A DNA stretch of 39,986 nt from Neobacillus soli NBRC 102451 (GCF_001591665.1 NZ_BCVI01000067.1:1-39986); one strand, 5' to 3'. Counted from the first letter of the stretch, positions 7,462 to 15,835 are shown. Notes: a model not told the origin generated them from the letters alone. Translations and numbers: made by a program.

Positions 7462-7976
7462 CGCTTTTCTCCTGCCTCTTGGATATATTCGTTAATCAGT
7501 TTGTCTTGATCTGCTGCACTTAATTCCTTTTCAATTACCTTAGAGGCAATTAAAACAGATAATGAGGCAACCTGTTCACGAATAGCGGCAACTGCTTTTT
7601 CTTTCTGCAGCTCGATTTCTACTCGTGCCGCTTCTTTAATGCGCTCCGCCTCTGTTCGAGACGCGGCAATAATTTCTTCACGCTGAATGTCGCCTTGCTT
7701 TTTCGCTGATTCAATCAAGCTTTGGGCATCGTTACGCGCTTCTTTTAACAAACTTCTTTGTTCTTCTAAAAGTTTCTTCGCCTCTTGACGGCTGTTTTCA
7801 GCTGCGGTTATTTCGCCCGCGACATGATCTTCACGTTCTTTCATGATGCCCATCAATGGACCCCATGCGAACTTCTTCAGCAACGACATCAAGATGATAA
7901 ACATCACTAATTGGAAAAGGATCGTACCGTAATTAACATGAATTGCTGCACCTAATACTAGACTGCTTGTTAACAC
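7458..7976 (-). CDS. atpF: ATP synthase Fo b subunit (peripheral stalk)
   Basis: Subunit b is a membrane-anchored helical dimer forming the stator. The product has one hydrophobic segment at about 15-35 (ILFQLVMFIILMSLLKKFAW) followed by a long charged coiled-coil rich in Glu, Lys, Ala and Arg to the C terminus. The reading frame is open to a TTG at 8045 without a ribosome binding site. I chose the GTG at 7976 (VLTSSLVLGAA), which has AAGGGAG upstream and gives 172 residues, the usual family size. It overlaps atpH by ATGA. Confidence 0.93.
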   Translation of the reverse strand: MLTSSLVLGAAIHVNYGTILFQLVMFIILMSLLKKFAWGPLMGIMKEREDHVAGEITAAENSRQEAKKLLEEQRSLLKEARNDAQSLIESAKKQGDIQREEIIAASRTEAERIKEAARVEIELQKEKAVAAIREQVASLSVLIASKVIEKELSAADQDKLINEYIQEAGEKR

Positions 7977-8128
7977 CCCGTAGTTCACTCCCTTCAAAGA
8001 GTCGTCCAACACACTTATATCAATCGAATTATTTTCAATAGTCAATTCACTAGCATTACTGTGAATGGTTTATCCCGGAGCGGTGTTGATATTTTCACCA
8101 TTGCCCCGATGAATATAGGCATAAACGA

Positions 8129-8162
8129 ATGGCGAAGGTTCTCATCGAAGGGTCTCCGCCAT
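8129..8162. other. Stem-loop in the atpE-atpF spacer
   Basis: ATGGCG[A/G]AG arms (9 bp with one mismatch) flank a loop of about 16 bases. On the plus strand it is followed by TTTTTTG, but transcription of this operon is on the minus strand, where no uridine tract follows. It therefore looks like an RNA stability or partial-termination element in the 209-bp spacer after atpE, the subunit needed in most copies. Confidence 0.55.
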
Positions 8163-8185
8163 TTTTTGAACGCTTATTGGAAAAA

Positions 8186-8401
8186 TTACTTCGCGCCTTG
8201 TACCATGAACGCGATAACAACCGCGATAATAGGAATCGCCTCTACTAACGCAACCCCGATGAACATTGTTGTTTGAAGCATACCGCGAGCTTCTGGCTGA
8301 CGAGCGATACCTTCAACTGTTTTTGAAACGATAAGACCGTTACCGATACCTGCACCTAGTGCTGCTAAACCGATTGCAATTGCTGCTGCTATAACACCCA
8401 T
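8186..8401 (-). CDS. atpE: ATP synthase Fo c subunit (rotor ring)
   Basis: This 71-residue proteolipid is the proton-carrying rotor subunit. Two hydrophobic hairpin helices (about 2-27 and 46-68) flank the polar loop RQPEARG (34-40). The ion-binding carboxylate is Glu54 in VALVEAIPI. No Na+-specific ligand pattern is evident, so proton coupling is most likely. The ATG at 8401 follows AAGGAGGAAATTTTAC. The gene is set apart by spacers on both sides (65 bp from atpB, 209 bp to atpF). Confidence 0.98.
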   Translation of the reverse strand: MGVIAAAIAIGLAALGAGIGNGLIVSKTVEGIARQPEARGMLQTTMFIGVALVEAIPIIAVVIAFMVQGAK

Positions 8402-8466
8402 TGTAAAATTTCCTCCTTAAAATGTATAAATCATTTATTTTTTTGTCCATAAAATGAACGGTTATA

Positions 8467-9180
8467 TTAATGGTCAGTACTTACCTTGTGAGACAAGTAA
8501 ACCATTGTTAACATGGTGAAAATAAATGCTTGAATGGCGCCAACAAAGACTGAGAAGCCCTGCCATGCGAGCATCGGTACTGCTGCGGCAAGCCAGCCGA
8601 AATGTCCGGATTGTGCAAGACCGCCTGCGAGTAAAGCAAGTAAAATCTCACCCGCGTAAATGTTTCCGTAAAGACGGAGACCGAGAGTCAGCGTATTAGC
8701 AAACTCTTCAATAATCTTGATTGGGAACATGAACCAAAACGGTTTAAAGAATTCTTTCCCGTAGGCAGCTGTCCCTTTCATTTTGACACCATAATAATGG
8801 GATAATCCCACTACCAATACCGCCAGTGTCAGCGTAACTCCTGGATCGGCCGTCGGTGATTTCCACCAAAGTGTATGATTGATTTCGATTGAAAATGGCA
8901 GCCCCAGCATATTAGCGACAAAGACATACATTATGATGGTAATTCCAAGAATATGAAATCGTCCACCGGTTTTCCAATCCATCGTACTGTTAATGATGTT
9001 CTTCACAAAATCCATGACCCATTCCATGAAATTCTGGACGCCGGTCGGCTTCATGGCCAGCTTACGCGTCGATAGGACAGCAATCAAGAAGACAACGGCA
9101 CTTGCGATGGTTATCATTAACATGTCAGCCAAATTAAAGCTGAGTCCAAAGTATCTTACTATTGGAGCTTTGTGTTCCAA
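8467..9180 (-). CDS. atpB: ATP synthase Fo a subunit
   Basis: Subunit a forms the proton half-channels against the c-ring. The 237-residue membrane protein has five or six hydrophobic helices, the essential Arg169 in LTLGLRLYGNIYAGE, and the family C terminus FIFTMLTMVYLSHK. The start is TTG at 9180, preceded by GAGGTG at seven bases; no ATG with a ribosome binding site exists nearby, and the product MEHKAPIVRYFGLSFN aligns in length with Bacillus AtpB. It follows atpI by 21 bases. Confidence 0.97.
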   Translation of the reverse strand: MEHKAPIVRYFGLSFNLADMLMITIASAVVFLIAVLSTRKLAMKPTGVQNFMEWVMDFVKNIINSTMDWKTGGRFHILGITIIMYVFVANMLGLPFSIEINHTLWWKSPTADPGVTLTLAVLVVGLSHYYGVKMKGTAAYGKEFFKPFWFMFPIKIIEEFANTLTLGLRLYGNIYAGEILLALLAGGLAQSGHFGWLAAAVPMLAWQGFSVFVGAIQAFIFTMLTMVYLSHKVSTDH

Positions 9181-9201
9181 CAGTGTTCACCTCACTTTCC
9201 A

Positions 9202-9576
9202 CTATTTATGTGAATGCAATGATTGAATAAAAAAATCTATTATCATGACAATATAGGATGTCATTAAACCTATCACTACACTAATGAGGTGAAGATCCTC
9301 TGGATACCTCATCGAAACTATCACGGCCAGGGCCGCCGTTGCAAACCTTGAAAAAGACCCAAGTGATCGAACCCTTTTTCCCTGTGAAACGGATTCACCA
9401 AACTTATTCATCTTTCTCGCCATTAACCACAAATTAAAAAGGCCCAAACTCGTCCCAAAAACCAATCCCAAAAAGACCGATTGATATGACGTGAACCCCC
9501 AGCCAAGTACATAAATAGATAATAAAGAAAACATCCATCTTCGCTGTCTTGCAAACATTACTTGAATTTCCGGCAT
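9202..9576 (-). CDS. atpI: ATP synthase protein I
   Basis: AtpI is a small membrane protein encoded first in many atp operons and implicated in c-ring assembly. The chosen ATG at 9576 (MPEIQVMFARQRRWMF) gives 124 residues with four hydrophobic segments (about 15-30, 36-55, 74-92 and 95-117). The frame is open 51 codons further to 9729, but that part lies in the leader and has no family resemblance. The ribosome binding site AGGAG is about 12 bases away, slightly long. A clear promoter is found about 200 bp upstream. Confidence 0.9.
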   Translation of the reverse strand: MPEIQVMFARQRRWMFSLLSIYVLGWGFTSYQSVFLGLVFGTSLGLFNLWLMARKMNKFGESVSQGKRVRSLGSFSRFATAALAVIVSMRYPEDLHLISVVIGLMTSYIVMIIDFFIQSLHSHK

Positions 9577-9779
9577 GGTTGGTTTTATCTCCTGAAAAGT
9601 AGTAACGGACCAGAGTGCATTCGTGGAATAAATACCTGCCGTAGACTTATGGAACAATCCGAGAATTAAGAAAATTTGTTCGGTACCCCAATACGGTATT
9701 TGGAAATTGATAGAGGTTGTTTGCAGCATGTGAATATTATTTCAACATTATGAAAACCCTATCATTTACACCCTTTGTT

Positions 9780-9808
9780 AGCATACAATAGGCATCTTTT
9801 AATGTCAA
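9780..9808 (-). promoter_or_regulatory. Promoter of the atp operon
   Basis: On the minus strand a perfect TTGACA (9808-9803) is followed after exactly 17 bases by TATGCT (9785-9780). It is the best sigma-A match upstream of atpI. Confidence 0.8.
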
Positions 9809-9870
9809 TGAGTTTAAGTGAATTAATCCACAAACAATTCCCGATAATTTCTTCCACTTTTCATTTCCAG

Positions 9871-9894
9871 TTTACACTTTAATTGTAGTGTAAA
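9871..9894. promoter_or_regulatory. Operator-like inverted repeat upstream of the atp promoter
   Basis: TTTACACT and AGTGTAAA form a perfect 8-bp dyad around TTAATTGT. It lies about 65 bp upstream of the atp -35 box and has no uridine tract, so it suits a repressor or activator site better than a terminator. The cognate protein is unknown. Confidence 0.45.
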
Positions 9895-9949
9895 TCTTGA
9901 CTAATTTTTGACGATAATGTGTCTATTTTGTGAACATTAATGCAAATTT

Positions 9950-9976
9950 GGGCTGGGATTAAAATTATCCCAGCCC
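9950..9976. terminator. Hairpin at the end of the subtilase gene
   Basis: GGGCTGGGAT pairs with ATCCCAGCCC around a short AT loop, 12 bases past the stop of the protease gene. On the minus strand the following bases are AAATTTG, a weak tract; on the plus strand GTTTTTG follows. It is probably the terminator of the protease gene. Confidence 0.7.
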
Positions 9977-9988
9977 TGTTTTTGTGTC

Positions 9989-12205
9989 CTAGTCCTTCTC
10001 TTCTTTCTTAATCATAATCATTCTTTCAATAAAATCCTCTTTATTCGCCTTTTTCGCAAACACCTTCACAAGGTAAGACCCCGGTTCCGGAAGCTTCTCG
10101 GCTGGAATCTCGGTGCGGATTAATCCCTTTTTCACATTTGTCCTGCTATCTAAAAAGCCGATAAAGCGGTAATCCTCTGGCGTAAACAGGGCAATTCCAA
10201 ATTCCTCCGCCCCGCCGGGCAAATAAACCTCATACCTGTACTGCCCCGGCTGATCGCCCTCGCCAAAGTCAAAGCCCATCACCCGTGGATAGCCCGGCTC
10301 CGCAAGCACATACAAATACGGGATTTGAATGACGGCGGAACCAGCCTGTAAACTTAGATAGCCATCATGAATCTTCCCTTTAAACAACTGTGGATCAACT
10401 GTTAACTCAACCGCTACCGCCTTTCTCTGCTTCGGCTCAAGCGTAAACGATAACGGAAAACGCCACGAAAGCCCCTCCACCTGGTGCGGAATCGTAAAAG
10501 AATACCGCTGGGCACGCTCACTCACATTCTCCACATGCAATACAACCTTATGGATATCGCCCTCGGCCGTGAACTTTCCAAACCTGACACTGCTCGGCGT
10601 GACCAGCGATGTCGATTGGACCGCATCATCAACCTGGATCCGCCCCGCTCCCTGTTCGTACGTACGATAATACCCATTTTGGTGCATCCCCGCTGTGCTT
10701 TCTCCAGTGCTCGCCAGCGGTTTCGCCGTATTCATCAATGCCGCCTTAATTTGCACCGGCGTCCAGTCCGGGTGCGCCTGCTTAATTAACGCACACGCCC
10801 CGGCCACATGCGGCGCCGCCATACTTGTCCCCTGCAAGGACAAATAGCCGCCCGGAACCGTCGAATTAATGGCCACACCAGGTGCCACAATATCCGGCTT
10901 AATTTCCCACGTTCCCGTCACAGGCCCCCTCGAGCTAAAATCCGCGAGCCGGTCCCGTTCTTCGCTGACCAAGACCCGAGCCGCCGCACCTTGTTTTTTT
11001 AATGCCTTTTGTAAAATAACTCCGTCACCCTTCGTGAGTGATCCGACAGGGAGCGTCATATGGGTATCGAGGTTGCCCATGAAGCCGCCGCTCATATTAT
11101 TGTAGATTAACACTGCCTTTGCCCCCGCGGCGCGGGCATTCTCTGCTTTTTCCGAAAAGGTTAATGTTCCTCTTTGAATGAGGGCAATTTTCCCTTGGAC
11201 ATTTTTCAATTCCCGTTTCCGGCCGATTCCGCCATCGGCAACAATGAGGCTGCGGTCCATGGCCCACTTGGCCGAGCCCTCCATCGGCTGGATCCGCAGT
11301 TTTTCCCGGCTTCCTTCTATTAATAGCGAGGGGATTTCCAGCGTCGGGGTCGAGGCCCCAACCGAAATCGCCTTCGAGGCTGTCCCCGGCGAGCCAACCG
11401 TCCAAATATTCGGCCCGGAATTTCCGGATGCAGCGACGGCGACAATCCCTTTGTCGACCGCTTTATTCAAGGCAAAGCTGATTGGCAGGTCGGGTCCGTT
11501 TATATCATTCCCAAGCGATAGATTGACAATATCGACTTTATCCTTGATTGCCTGATCAATCGCTGCGAGCACCTGCTCGGTGGTCCCGCCCCCGCCGGGC
11601 CCGAGCGCACGGTAGGCGATAATCTTCGCTTCCGGAGCAACGCCCTTAATTTTTCCATTGGCCGCAATAATGCCGGCGACATGCGTACCGTGGATGGTCG
11701 CTTTGCCTTTAGCGAGTGTTTCCATCGGGTCGCGGTCGTTGTCAACGAGATCATGGCCACCCGAATAGTTGCGCTTCAGGTCAGGGTGGTTATAATCAAC
11801 GCCGGTATCAATGACCCCGACCGTCACACCTTTGCCTGTCAAGCGTTCATTCTTTTTATTAAAAAAACTGCGAACCTCTTCACCGCCAATAATCTTGATG
11901 CTTTCCTCAGCCTCCACCTGATACTGCGTCACCGGCGAAACGTTGACGATTTGTTTGCTGCCACCGGCAAGCCTAGCAATTGCCGCTGGGCTGCCTTGGA
12001 CAGAAAAGCCATCAAGCGCTTCACGGAAAACACGACGCAGCTTGACGTCCTTATAGGGGCGGATAAGCTGGTTGATTTCCTGTTGGGATTGTGGTTTTTC
12101 CAAAATGATGATTGCGACCGTGTCTTCTGTTGATTTAGGAATCGGCGGGTGGATGAGTGTCTTGGAAGTTTGAAAGGCGAGAAGTAAGGCCAGCAGAAGT
12201 TTCAT
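9989..12205 (-). CDS. Secreted subtilisin-like serine protease (S8 family, Vpr-like)
   Basis: The 738-residue protein resembles the minor extracellular protease Vpr. It has a short signal-like hydrophobic start (MKLLLALLLAF), an inhibitor I9-type propeptide (about 29-95), and an S8 catalytic domain with Asp133 (GVIDTGVDYNHPDL), His172 (HGTHVAG), oxyanion Asn262 (ASGNSGP) and Ser461 (GTSMAAPHVAG). A protease-associated (PA) domain is inserted at about 325-410, and a beta-rich C-terminal part lies beyond about 545. All catalytic residues are present. The frame is open to 12259, but AGGGGAAATTCTCAC points to the ATG at 12205. Codon use is rich in G/C third positions, unlike the NERD gene upstream. 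It lies between atpI and upp, adjacent in B. subtilis, so it was inserted or retained here lineage-specifically. No cell-wall anchor is seen. Confidence 0.93.
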   Translation of the reverse strand: MKLLLALLLAFQTSKTLIHPPIPKSTEDTVAIIILEKPQSQQEINQLIRPYKDVKLRRVFREALDGFSVQGSPAAIARLAGGSKQIVNVSPVTQYQVEAEESIKIIGGEEVRSFFNKKNERLTGKGVTVGVIDTGVDYNHPDLKRNYSGGHDLVDNDRDPMETLAKGKATIHGTHVAGIIAANGKIKGVAPEAKIIAYRALGPGGGGTTEQVLAAIDQAIKDKVDIVNLSLGNDINGPDLPISFALNKAVDKGIVAVAASGNSGPNIWTVGSPGTASKAISVGASTPTLEIPSLLIEGSREKLRIQPMEGSAKWAMDRSLIVADGGIGRKRELKNVQGKIALIQRGTLTFSEKAENARAAGAKAVLIYNNMSGGFMGNLDTHMTLPVGSLTKGDGVILQKALKKQGAAARVLVSEERDRLADFSSRGPVTGTWEIKPDIVAPGVAINSTVPGGYLSLQGTSMAAPHVAGACALIKQAHPDWTPVQIKAALMNTAKPLASTGESTAGMHQNGYYRTYEQGAGRIQVDDAVQSTSLVTPSSVRFGKFTAEGDIHKVVLHVENVSERAQRYSFTIPHQVEGLSWRFPLSFTLEPKQRKAVAVELTVDPQLFKGKIHDGYLSLQAGSAVIQIPYLYVLAEPGYPRVMGFDFGEGDQPGQYRYEVYLPGGAEEFGIALFTPEDYRFIGFLDSRTNVKKGLIRTEIPAEKLPEPGSYLVKVFAKKANKEDFIERMIMIKKEEKD

Positions 12206-12271
12206 GTGAGAATTTCCCCTTTTTTCATAGCGTTTTCTTTGAGTGGGGAAAGTATGCAATTTAATATCCTT

Positions 12272-13291
12272 TCATCTGACTGGCACATTGTAAAGGTTTA
12301 TTCCCAGCTCATCTAGTGGACATAGCAGCTGGTTTTTCGGAAGTGAATAGGATGTGCCTCGTTTGGATCCGGTAGACGTGAGGTTGAGCGCTCGCAATAA
12401 GTTCCCAGCGATAAGAGTGTGCTCTATATGTAAAAACTCACCGAATTGCTTTCTTGTTATCGTTGGATTGATAAGGAGGAAATAATCATCGACAGCTTGA
12501 AAATATGCTGTTTTGGAGGCAAGCTGACATTTTAGACAATGCCATTTCCCTGAGTAATAGCTCATCTCGACAGTTTGACACTTCGGGCATAAAACCCCAG
12601 ATCTAATATCATCTTTTGCTAATTTGTATTTTTGAAGAATATCAGGAATAGGTGTATGATGGTGGGCTAAAAGAAGGTCAACTAATTGGCCAATTTTCCT
12701 TTTATTAAACGTGGGTTTTCCATACTTCATTTCCAGCTCTTCCAGTTTGTCGAGTAGTGATTCCGCATATATTAACTCATTAAAAATTTGAAGATTATTC
12801 GGGGTGGTTTCTATTTTCGTCGTTGTTTTACTGATGACGACCAATCTTTCAATTGGTAAACCCTTCATCTGCACTTTTCCAAGCCAATTTACGAATTGTA
12901 TTTTCTGCCTTTTCACCTGAAGAATCGGATTCGAAATGCCTTCTTCTTCATTATTGAATTCCTTCGTTACAGAATTTGATTCCTTTTTAAAAATTAACTT
13001 CTTGGATAGATTTTTCACTTCGGCAATTAAGGCAAACCTCTGGCAAAGTATCAGTAAATCAATTTGAAATTCCTTCTTATCGGTAAGCCTAAGACCATGA
13101 AAAATGTAATATTGCTCTTCGGGCAAAAGCGAAAGATAATAGCTACATTCTTTCTCACCGTAATATCCCTTCAGCCACGATTTTAAATCTCTTTCAATAA
13201 TAGGCCTGCTTGGATGATTTTTCGGCAGCCTGCGCAGTAAGGCCATACATTGATAGGCTGCAATTGGTAACATTAGTTCCAAAACGACCAT
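12272..13291 (-). CDS. NERD-domain (nuclease-related) protein with C-terminal zinc ribbon
   Basis: The 339-residue protein has a hydrophobic N terminus (MVVLELMLPIAAYQCMALL). At about 30-150 it has a NERD domain with GYYGEKECSYYLSLLPEEQYY, the acidic QIDLLIL and the AEVKN motif, which corresponds to the D-(D/E)xK nuclease-like core. The C-terminal part has a zinc ribbon, CPKC...CLKC, near residues 235-255. Such proteins are common in Bacillus and their function is not established; DNA-processing roles are suggested only by the fold. GAGGTG six bases before the ATG at 13291 decides the start over an ATG nine codons upstream. The gene looks more AT-rich than its neighbours, consistent with later acquisition. 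It ends 66 bp before the protease gene on the same strand. Confidence 0.85.
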   Translation of the reverse strand: MVVLELMLPIAAYQCMALLRRLPKNHPSRPIIERDLKSWLKGYYGEKECSYYLSLLPEEQYYIFHGLRLTDKKEFQIDLLILCQRFALIAEVKNLSKKLIFKKESNSVTKEFNNEEEGISNPILQVKRQKIQFVNWLGKVQMKGLPIERLVVISKTTTKIETTPNNLQIFNELIYAESLLDKLEELEMKYGKPTFNKRKIGQLVDLLLAHHHTPIPDILQKYKLAKDDIRSGVLCPKCQTVEMSYYSGKWHCLKCQLASKTAYFQAVDDYFLLINPTITRKQFGEFLHIEHTLIAGNLLRALNLTSTGSKRGTSYSLPKNQLLCPLDELGINLYNVPVR

Positions 13292-13667
13292 TCCCATCAC
13301 CTCATTTAATAGATTCATTGATAATTTCGATGTGGAACGTCAATCCCCTTCCTAAATATTAAGGACAAATTGTGAATTTTCCCTTTTGGTTTTTTTTTAA
13401 AAGGTTTTGAGGTAATTTTTTATGTTTTTTCTCATTTCTATGGGTGGAACTCTTGGAATTGAGGTAAATTTTGTTCTTTATTCTATTCATTTTTGTTCTT
13501 GTCGGAGTTTTGTCTATTTTTTAGGGGGTTTTGTCCATTTTTCAGAGGCTTTTGTACATTTTTTAATGGTTATGTTTATTTTTCAAAGGGTTTTGTATAT
13601 TTTTCAAGGTGTTTTGTCTATTTAGACATTTTTTACCAAAAAAACACCCACCCTTAAATGTTAAAAT
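13292..13667. other. AT-rich gap between the NERD gene and upp, holding phased array C
   Basis: No gene is called. A plus-strand frame (13422-13625) is open only because the T-rich repeat lacks stops on that strand. It has no ribosome binding site, and its predicted peptide is a low-complexity Phe/Val repeat. The main content is the 21-bp periodic array (13508-13633). The upp terminator follows. Confidence 0.65.
13508..13633. repeat. Phased array C, core TTTTGT(C)YATTTTT, period 21 bp
   Basis: TTTTGT (once TTATGT) occurs at 13508, 13529, 13550, 13570, 13591 and 13612: steps of 21, 21, 20, 21 and 21. The unit is close to TTTTGTCYATTTTTCAGGGG. The last unit runs into the near-palindrome TGTCTATTTAGACA (13615-13628) and ATTTTT. 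Array E near pyrG has the same unit and the same ending. Confidence 0.9.
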
Positions 13668-13699
13668 CAAAAAAAGCCGAGCGCCCCAGCACTCGACTT
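13668..13699 (-). terminator. upp terminator
   Basis: On the minus strand AGTCGAGTGC pairs with GCGCTCGGCT (with G-U pairs) around TGGG and is followed by TTTTTTTG, about 13 bases after the upp stop. Confidence 0.88.
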
Positions 13700-13711
13700 T
13701 CCCCAAAAAAT

Positions 13712-14341
13712 TTATTTTGTCCCAAACAACCGGTCCCCGGCATCGCCAAGGCCTGGTACGATGTAGCCATGGTCATTTAATTTCTCATCGAGGGCGGCGA
13801 TGTAGATATCGACGTCTGGATGCTCTGCCTTCACGGCCTCAACGCCCTCTGGTGCGGCGATTAGACACATAAATTTGATATTTTTAGCGCCGCGCTTCTT
13901 AAGCGAGCGGATCGCTTCAATCGCGGAACCGCCTGTTGCCAGCATTGGATCAACGACAATGAATTCGCGCTCTTCTACATCACTTGGAAGCTTGATATAA
14001 TACTCAACCGGCATCAATGTTTCAGGGTCGCGGTACAGCCCGATATGCCCTACTTTTGCAGCTGGAATTAGCTTTAATATTCCATCGACCATTCCGATAC
14101 CTGCCCGTAAAATCGGAACCACGCCGACTTTTTTCCCGGAAAGAACTTTCGACTTTGTCTGGCAGACTGGTGTTTCGATATTAATATCCTCAAGCGACAT
14201 ATCCCTAGTGATTTCAAACGCCATCAATGTTGCCACTTCATCAACCAACTCGCGAAACTCTTTCGTTCCGGTATTTTTATCGCGGATATATGTTAGTTTA
14301 TGCTGGATAAGTGGATGGTCGAAAACGTATACCTTAGCCAC
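13712..14341 (-). CDS. upp: Uracil phosphoribosyltransferase
   Basis: This salvage enzyme makes UMP from uracil and PRPP. The 209-residue protein has the PRPP-binding loop VVDPMLATGGSAIE at about 128-141, the uracil-contact segment GYIVPGLGDAGDR near the C terminus and the Upp-type region PILRAGIGMVDGI. The start is GTG at 14341, with AAAGGGGCG upstream; its length matches the B. subtilis enzyme. It is monocistronic by layout, with its own promoter candidate and a strong terminator. B. subtilis likewise has upp upstream of the atp operon, but directly adjacent. Confidence 0.98.
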   Translation of the reverse strand: MAKVYVFDHPLIQHKLTYIRDKNTGTKEFRELVDEVATLMAFEITRDMSLEDINIETPVCQTKSKVLSGKKVGVVPILRAGIGMVDGILKLIPAAKVGHIGLYRDPETLMPVEYYIKLPSDVEEREFIVVDPMLATGGSAIEAIRSLKKRGAKNIKFMCLIAAPEGVEAVKAEHPDVDIYIAALDEKLNDHGYIVPGLGDAGDRLFGTK

Positions 14342-14391
14342 AATAATCGCCCCTTTTCAAAAAATAATTGCTCAATTAAGCACTTCTAGTA

Positions 14392-14420
14392 ATTTTACAG
14401 AAAAAAACCACAATGAGCAA
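14392..14420 (-). promoter_or_regulatory. Candidate promoter of upp
   Basis: On the minus strand TTGCTC (14420-14415) is 17 bases from TAAAAT (14397-14392). The -10 is good and the -35 weak. The predicted start is about 45 bases before the upp GTG. Confidence 0.45.
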
Positions 14421-14454
14421 ATCAGAAACCGGCCCCAACAATAGTAAGACTTTT

Positions 14455-14488
14455 TAAAAAAATCGGCCCTATATAGATGGGCCGATTC
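14455..14488 (-). terminator. glyA terminator
   Basis: AATCGGCCC pairs with GGGCCGATT around an AT-rich loop and is followed on the minus strand by TTTTTT, eight bases after the glyA stop. Confidence 0.92.
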
Positions 14489-14496
14489 TTAGTTGA

Positions 14497-15738
14497 TTAA
14501 TATTCTGGATAAAGCGTAAATTTGCTTGTTAATGCTTCAACGCGTCCTTGCGCTTCCTCAAGCTTGGCCGCATCTTCATGATTTTTCAATGTGAAAGCAA
14601 TGATCGAAGCAATTTCGTCCATTTCCTCTAAACCGAAGCCGCGGCTTGTAACTGCCGCCGTACCGATGCGGATTCCGCTCGTTACAAACGGGCTTTGCGG
14701 GTCAAACGGGATCGTGTTTTTGTTCACGGTGATGCCAATTTCATCAAGTACCTTTTCAGCCACTTTGCCTGTCAGGTTAAGAGTCTGAACATCGACCAAG
14801 AGCAAATGGTTATCCGTCCCGCCAGAAACGAGCTTCAGACCTTCTTTTTGAAGACTTTCCGCTAAGCGCTTGGCATTGGCGATAATATCGGCAGCGTATT
14901 CTTTAAAGCTGTCCTCGAGTGCTTCACCAAAAGCAACAGCTTTTGCTGCAATAACGTGCATAAGCGGACCGCCCTGAATCCCTGGGAAGATCGATTTATC
15001 AATTTTCTTGCCAAATTCCTCTTTGCAAAGGATCATCCCGCCGCGCGGACCGCGCAATGTTTTATGCGTTGTCGTTGTTACAAAATCCGCGTATGGAACC
15101 GGATTTTGGTGCAGGCCTGCCGCAACAAGACCGGCGATGTGCGCCATATCCACCATTAGGTAGGCGCCGACTTCATCGGCAATTTCTCGGAACTTGGCAA
15201 AATCAATTTCACGCGGGTAGGCGCTGGCACCGGCCACAATCATCTTCGGCTTGTGTGTGAGTGCTTTTTCACGGACATCCTCATAATTGATGAGGTGTGT
15301 GGTTTCGTCGACACCATATTCAACAAAGTTATATTGGATACCACTGAAGTTAACCGGGCTGCCGTGTGTTAAGTGACCGCCGTGTGACAAGTTCATGCCC
15401 AGTACGGTATCGCCCTGCTCTAGGACTGTAAAATAAACAGCCATATTCGCCTGCGCGCCCGAGTGTGGCTGCACGTTTACGTATTCTGCCCCGAAAATTT
15501 CTTTGGCACGATTGCGGGCTAAGTCCTCAACGATATCCACATATTCACAGCCGCCATAATAGCGCCGGCCTGGATAGCCTTCCGCATATTTATTTGTTAA
15601 AACGGACCCCTGTGCCTCCATAACTGCTTCACTGACAAAGTTTTCTGAGGCAATTAATTCGATTTTCGAACGCTGGCGGCCTAACTCCTGTTGAATTGCT
15701 TGGAAAACCTGCTCGTCCGCTTGAGACAAATGCTTCAT
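14497..15738 (-). CDS. glyA: Serine hydroxymethyltransferase
   Basis: This PLP enzyme converts serine and tetrahydrofolate to glycine and methylene-tetrahydrofolate. The 413-residue protein has the Schiff-base Lys226 in VTTTTHKTLRGPRGG, Asp197 and His200 in MVDMAHIAGLVAAG, and the start-of-domain motif ELIASENFVSEAV. It is full length. The frame is open to 15819, but AAAGGGGGATTTTTTGTC precedes the ATG at 15738, where the family N terminus (MKHLSQADEQVF) begins. The upstream gap to ywlG carries two GGTGCCTGACACC palindromes. Confidence 0.98.
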   Translation of the reverse strand: MKHLSQADEQVFQAIQQELGRQRSKIELIASENFVSEAVMEAQGSVLTNKYAEGYPGRRYYGGCEYVDIVEDLARNRAKEIFGAEYVNVQPHSGAQANMAVYFTVLEQGDTVLGMNLSHGGHLTHGSPVNFSGIQYNFVEYGVDETTHLINYEDVREKALTHKPKMIVAGASAYPREIDFAKFREIADEVGAYLMVDMAHIAGLVAAGLHQNPVPYADFVTTTTHKTLRGPRGGMILCKEEFGKKIDKSIFPGIQGGPLMHVIAAKAVAFGEALEDSFKEYAADIIANAKRLAESLQKEGLKLVSGGTDNHLLLVDVQTLNLTGKVAEKVLDEIGITVNKNTIPFDPQSPFVTSGIRIGTAAVTSRGFGLEEMDEIASIIAFTLKNHEDAAKLEEAQGRVEALTSKFTLYPEY

Positions 15739-15796
15739 GACAAAAAATCCCCCTTTATATGTATGAAACCGTAAACAATTTGAAAATTCCATCTTC

Positions 15797-15820
15797 ATAA
15801 TACCACATTTCTCACCCAAA
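15797..15820 (-). promoter_or_regulatory. Candidate promoter of glyA
   Basis: On the minus strand TATTAT (15802-15797) has the extended -10 context TGG, and TTTTCA (15826-15821, 18 bases upstream) could serve as -35. It lies about 58 bases before the glyA ATG. Confidence 0.45.
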
Positions 15821-15835
15821 TGAAAAATAAACTGT

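Larger units (their letters stand above)
9577..9949. other. Leader and upstream region of the atp operon
   Basis: No gene is seen. From atpI outward (minus strand sense) it contains an untranslated leader of about 195 bases, the promoter at 9780-9808, and about 65 bases beyond that an 8-bp inverted repeat (9871-9894). The region is AT-rich. Confidence 0.7.

Noticed and set aside
7977..8045. N-terminal extension of AtpF from a TTG at 8045
   Set aside because: No ribosome binding site at 8045; GTG at 7976 with AAGGGAG gives the usual family length and N terminus.
13422..13625. Plus-strand frame rich in Phe and Val
   Set aside because: It is the translation of the 21-bp array; T-rich repeats lack stops on this strand. 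A 20-base step and lack of ribosome binding site argue against coding.
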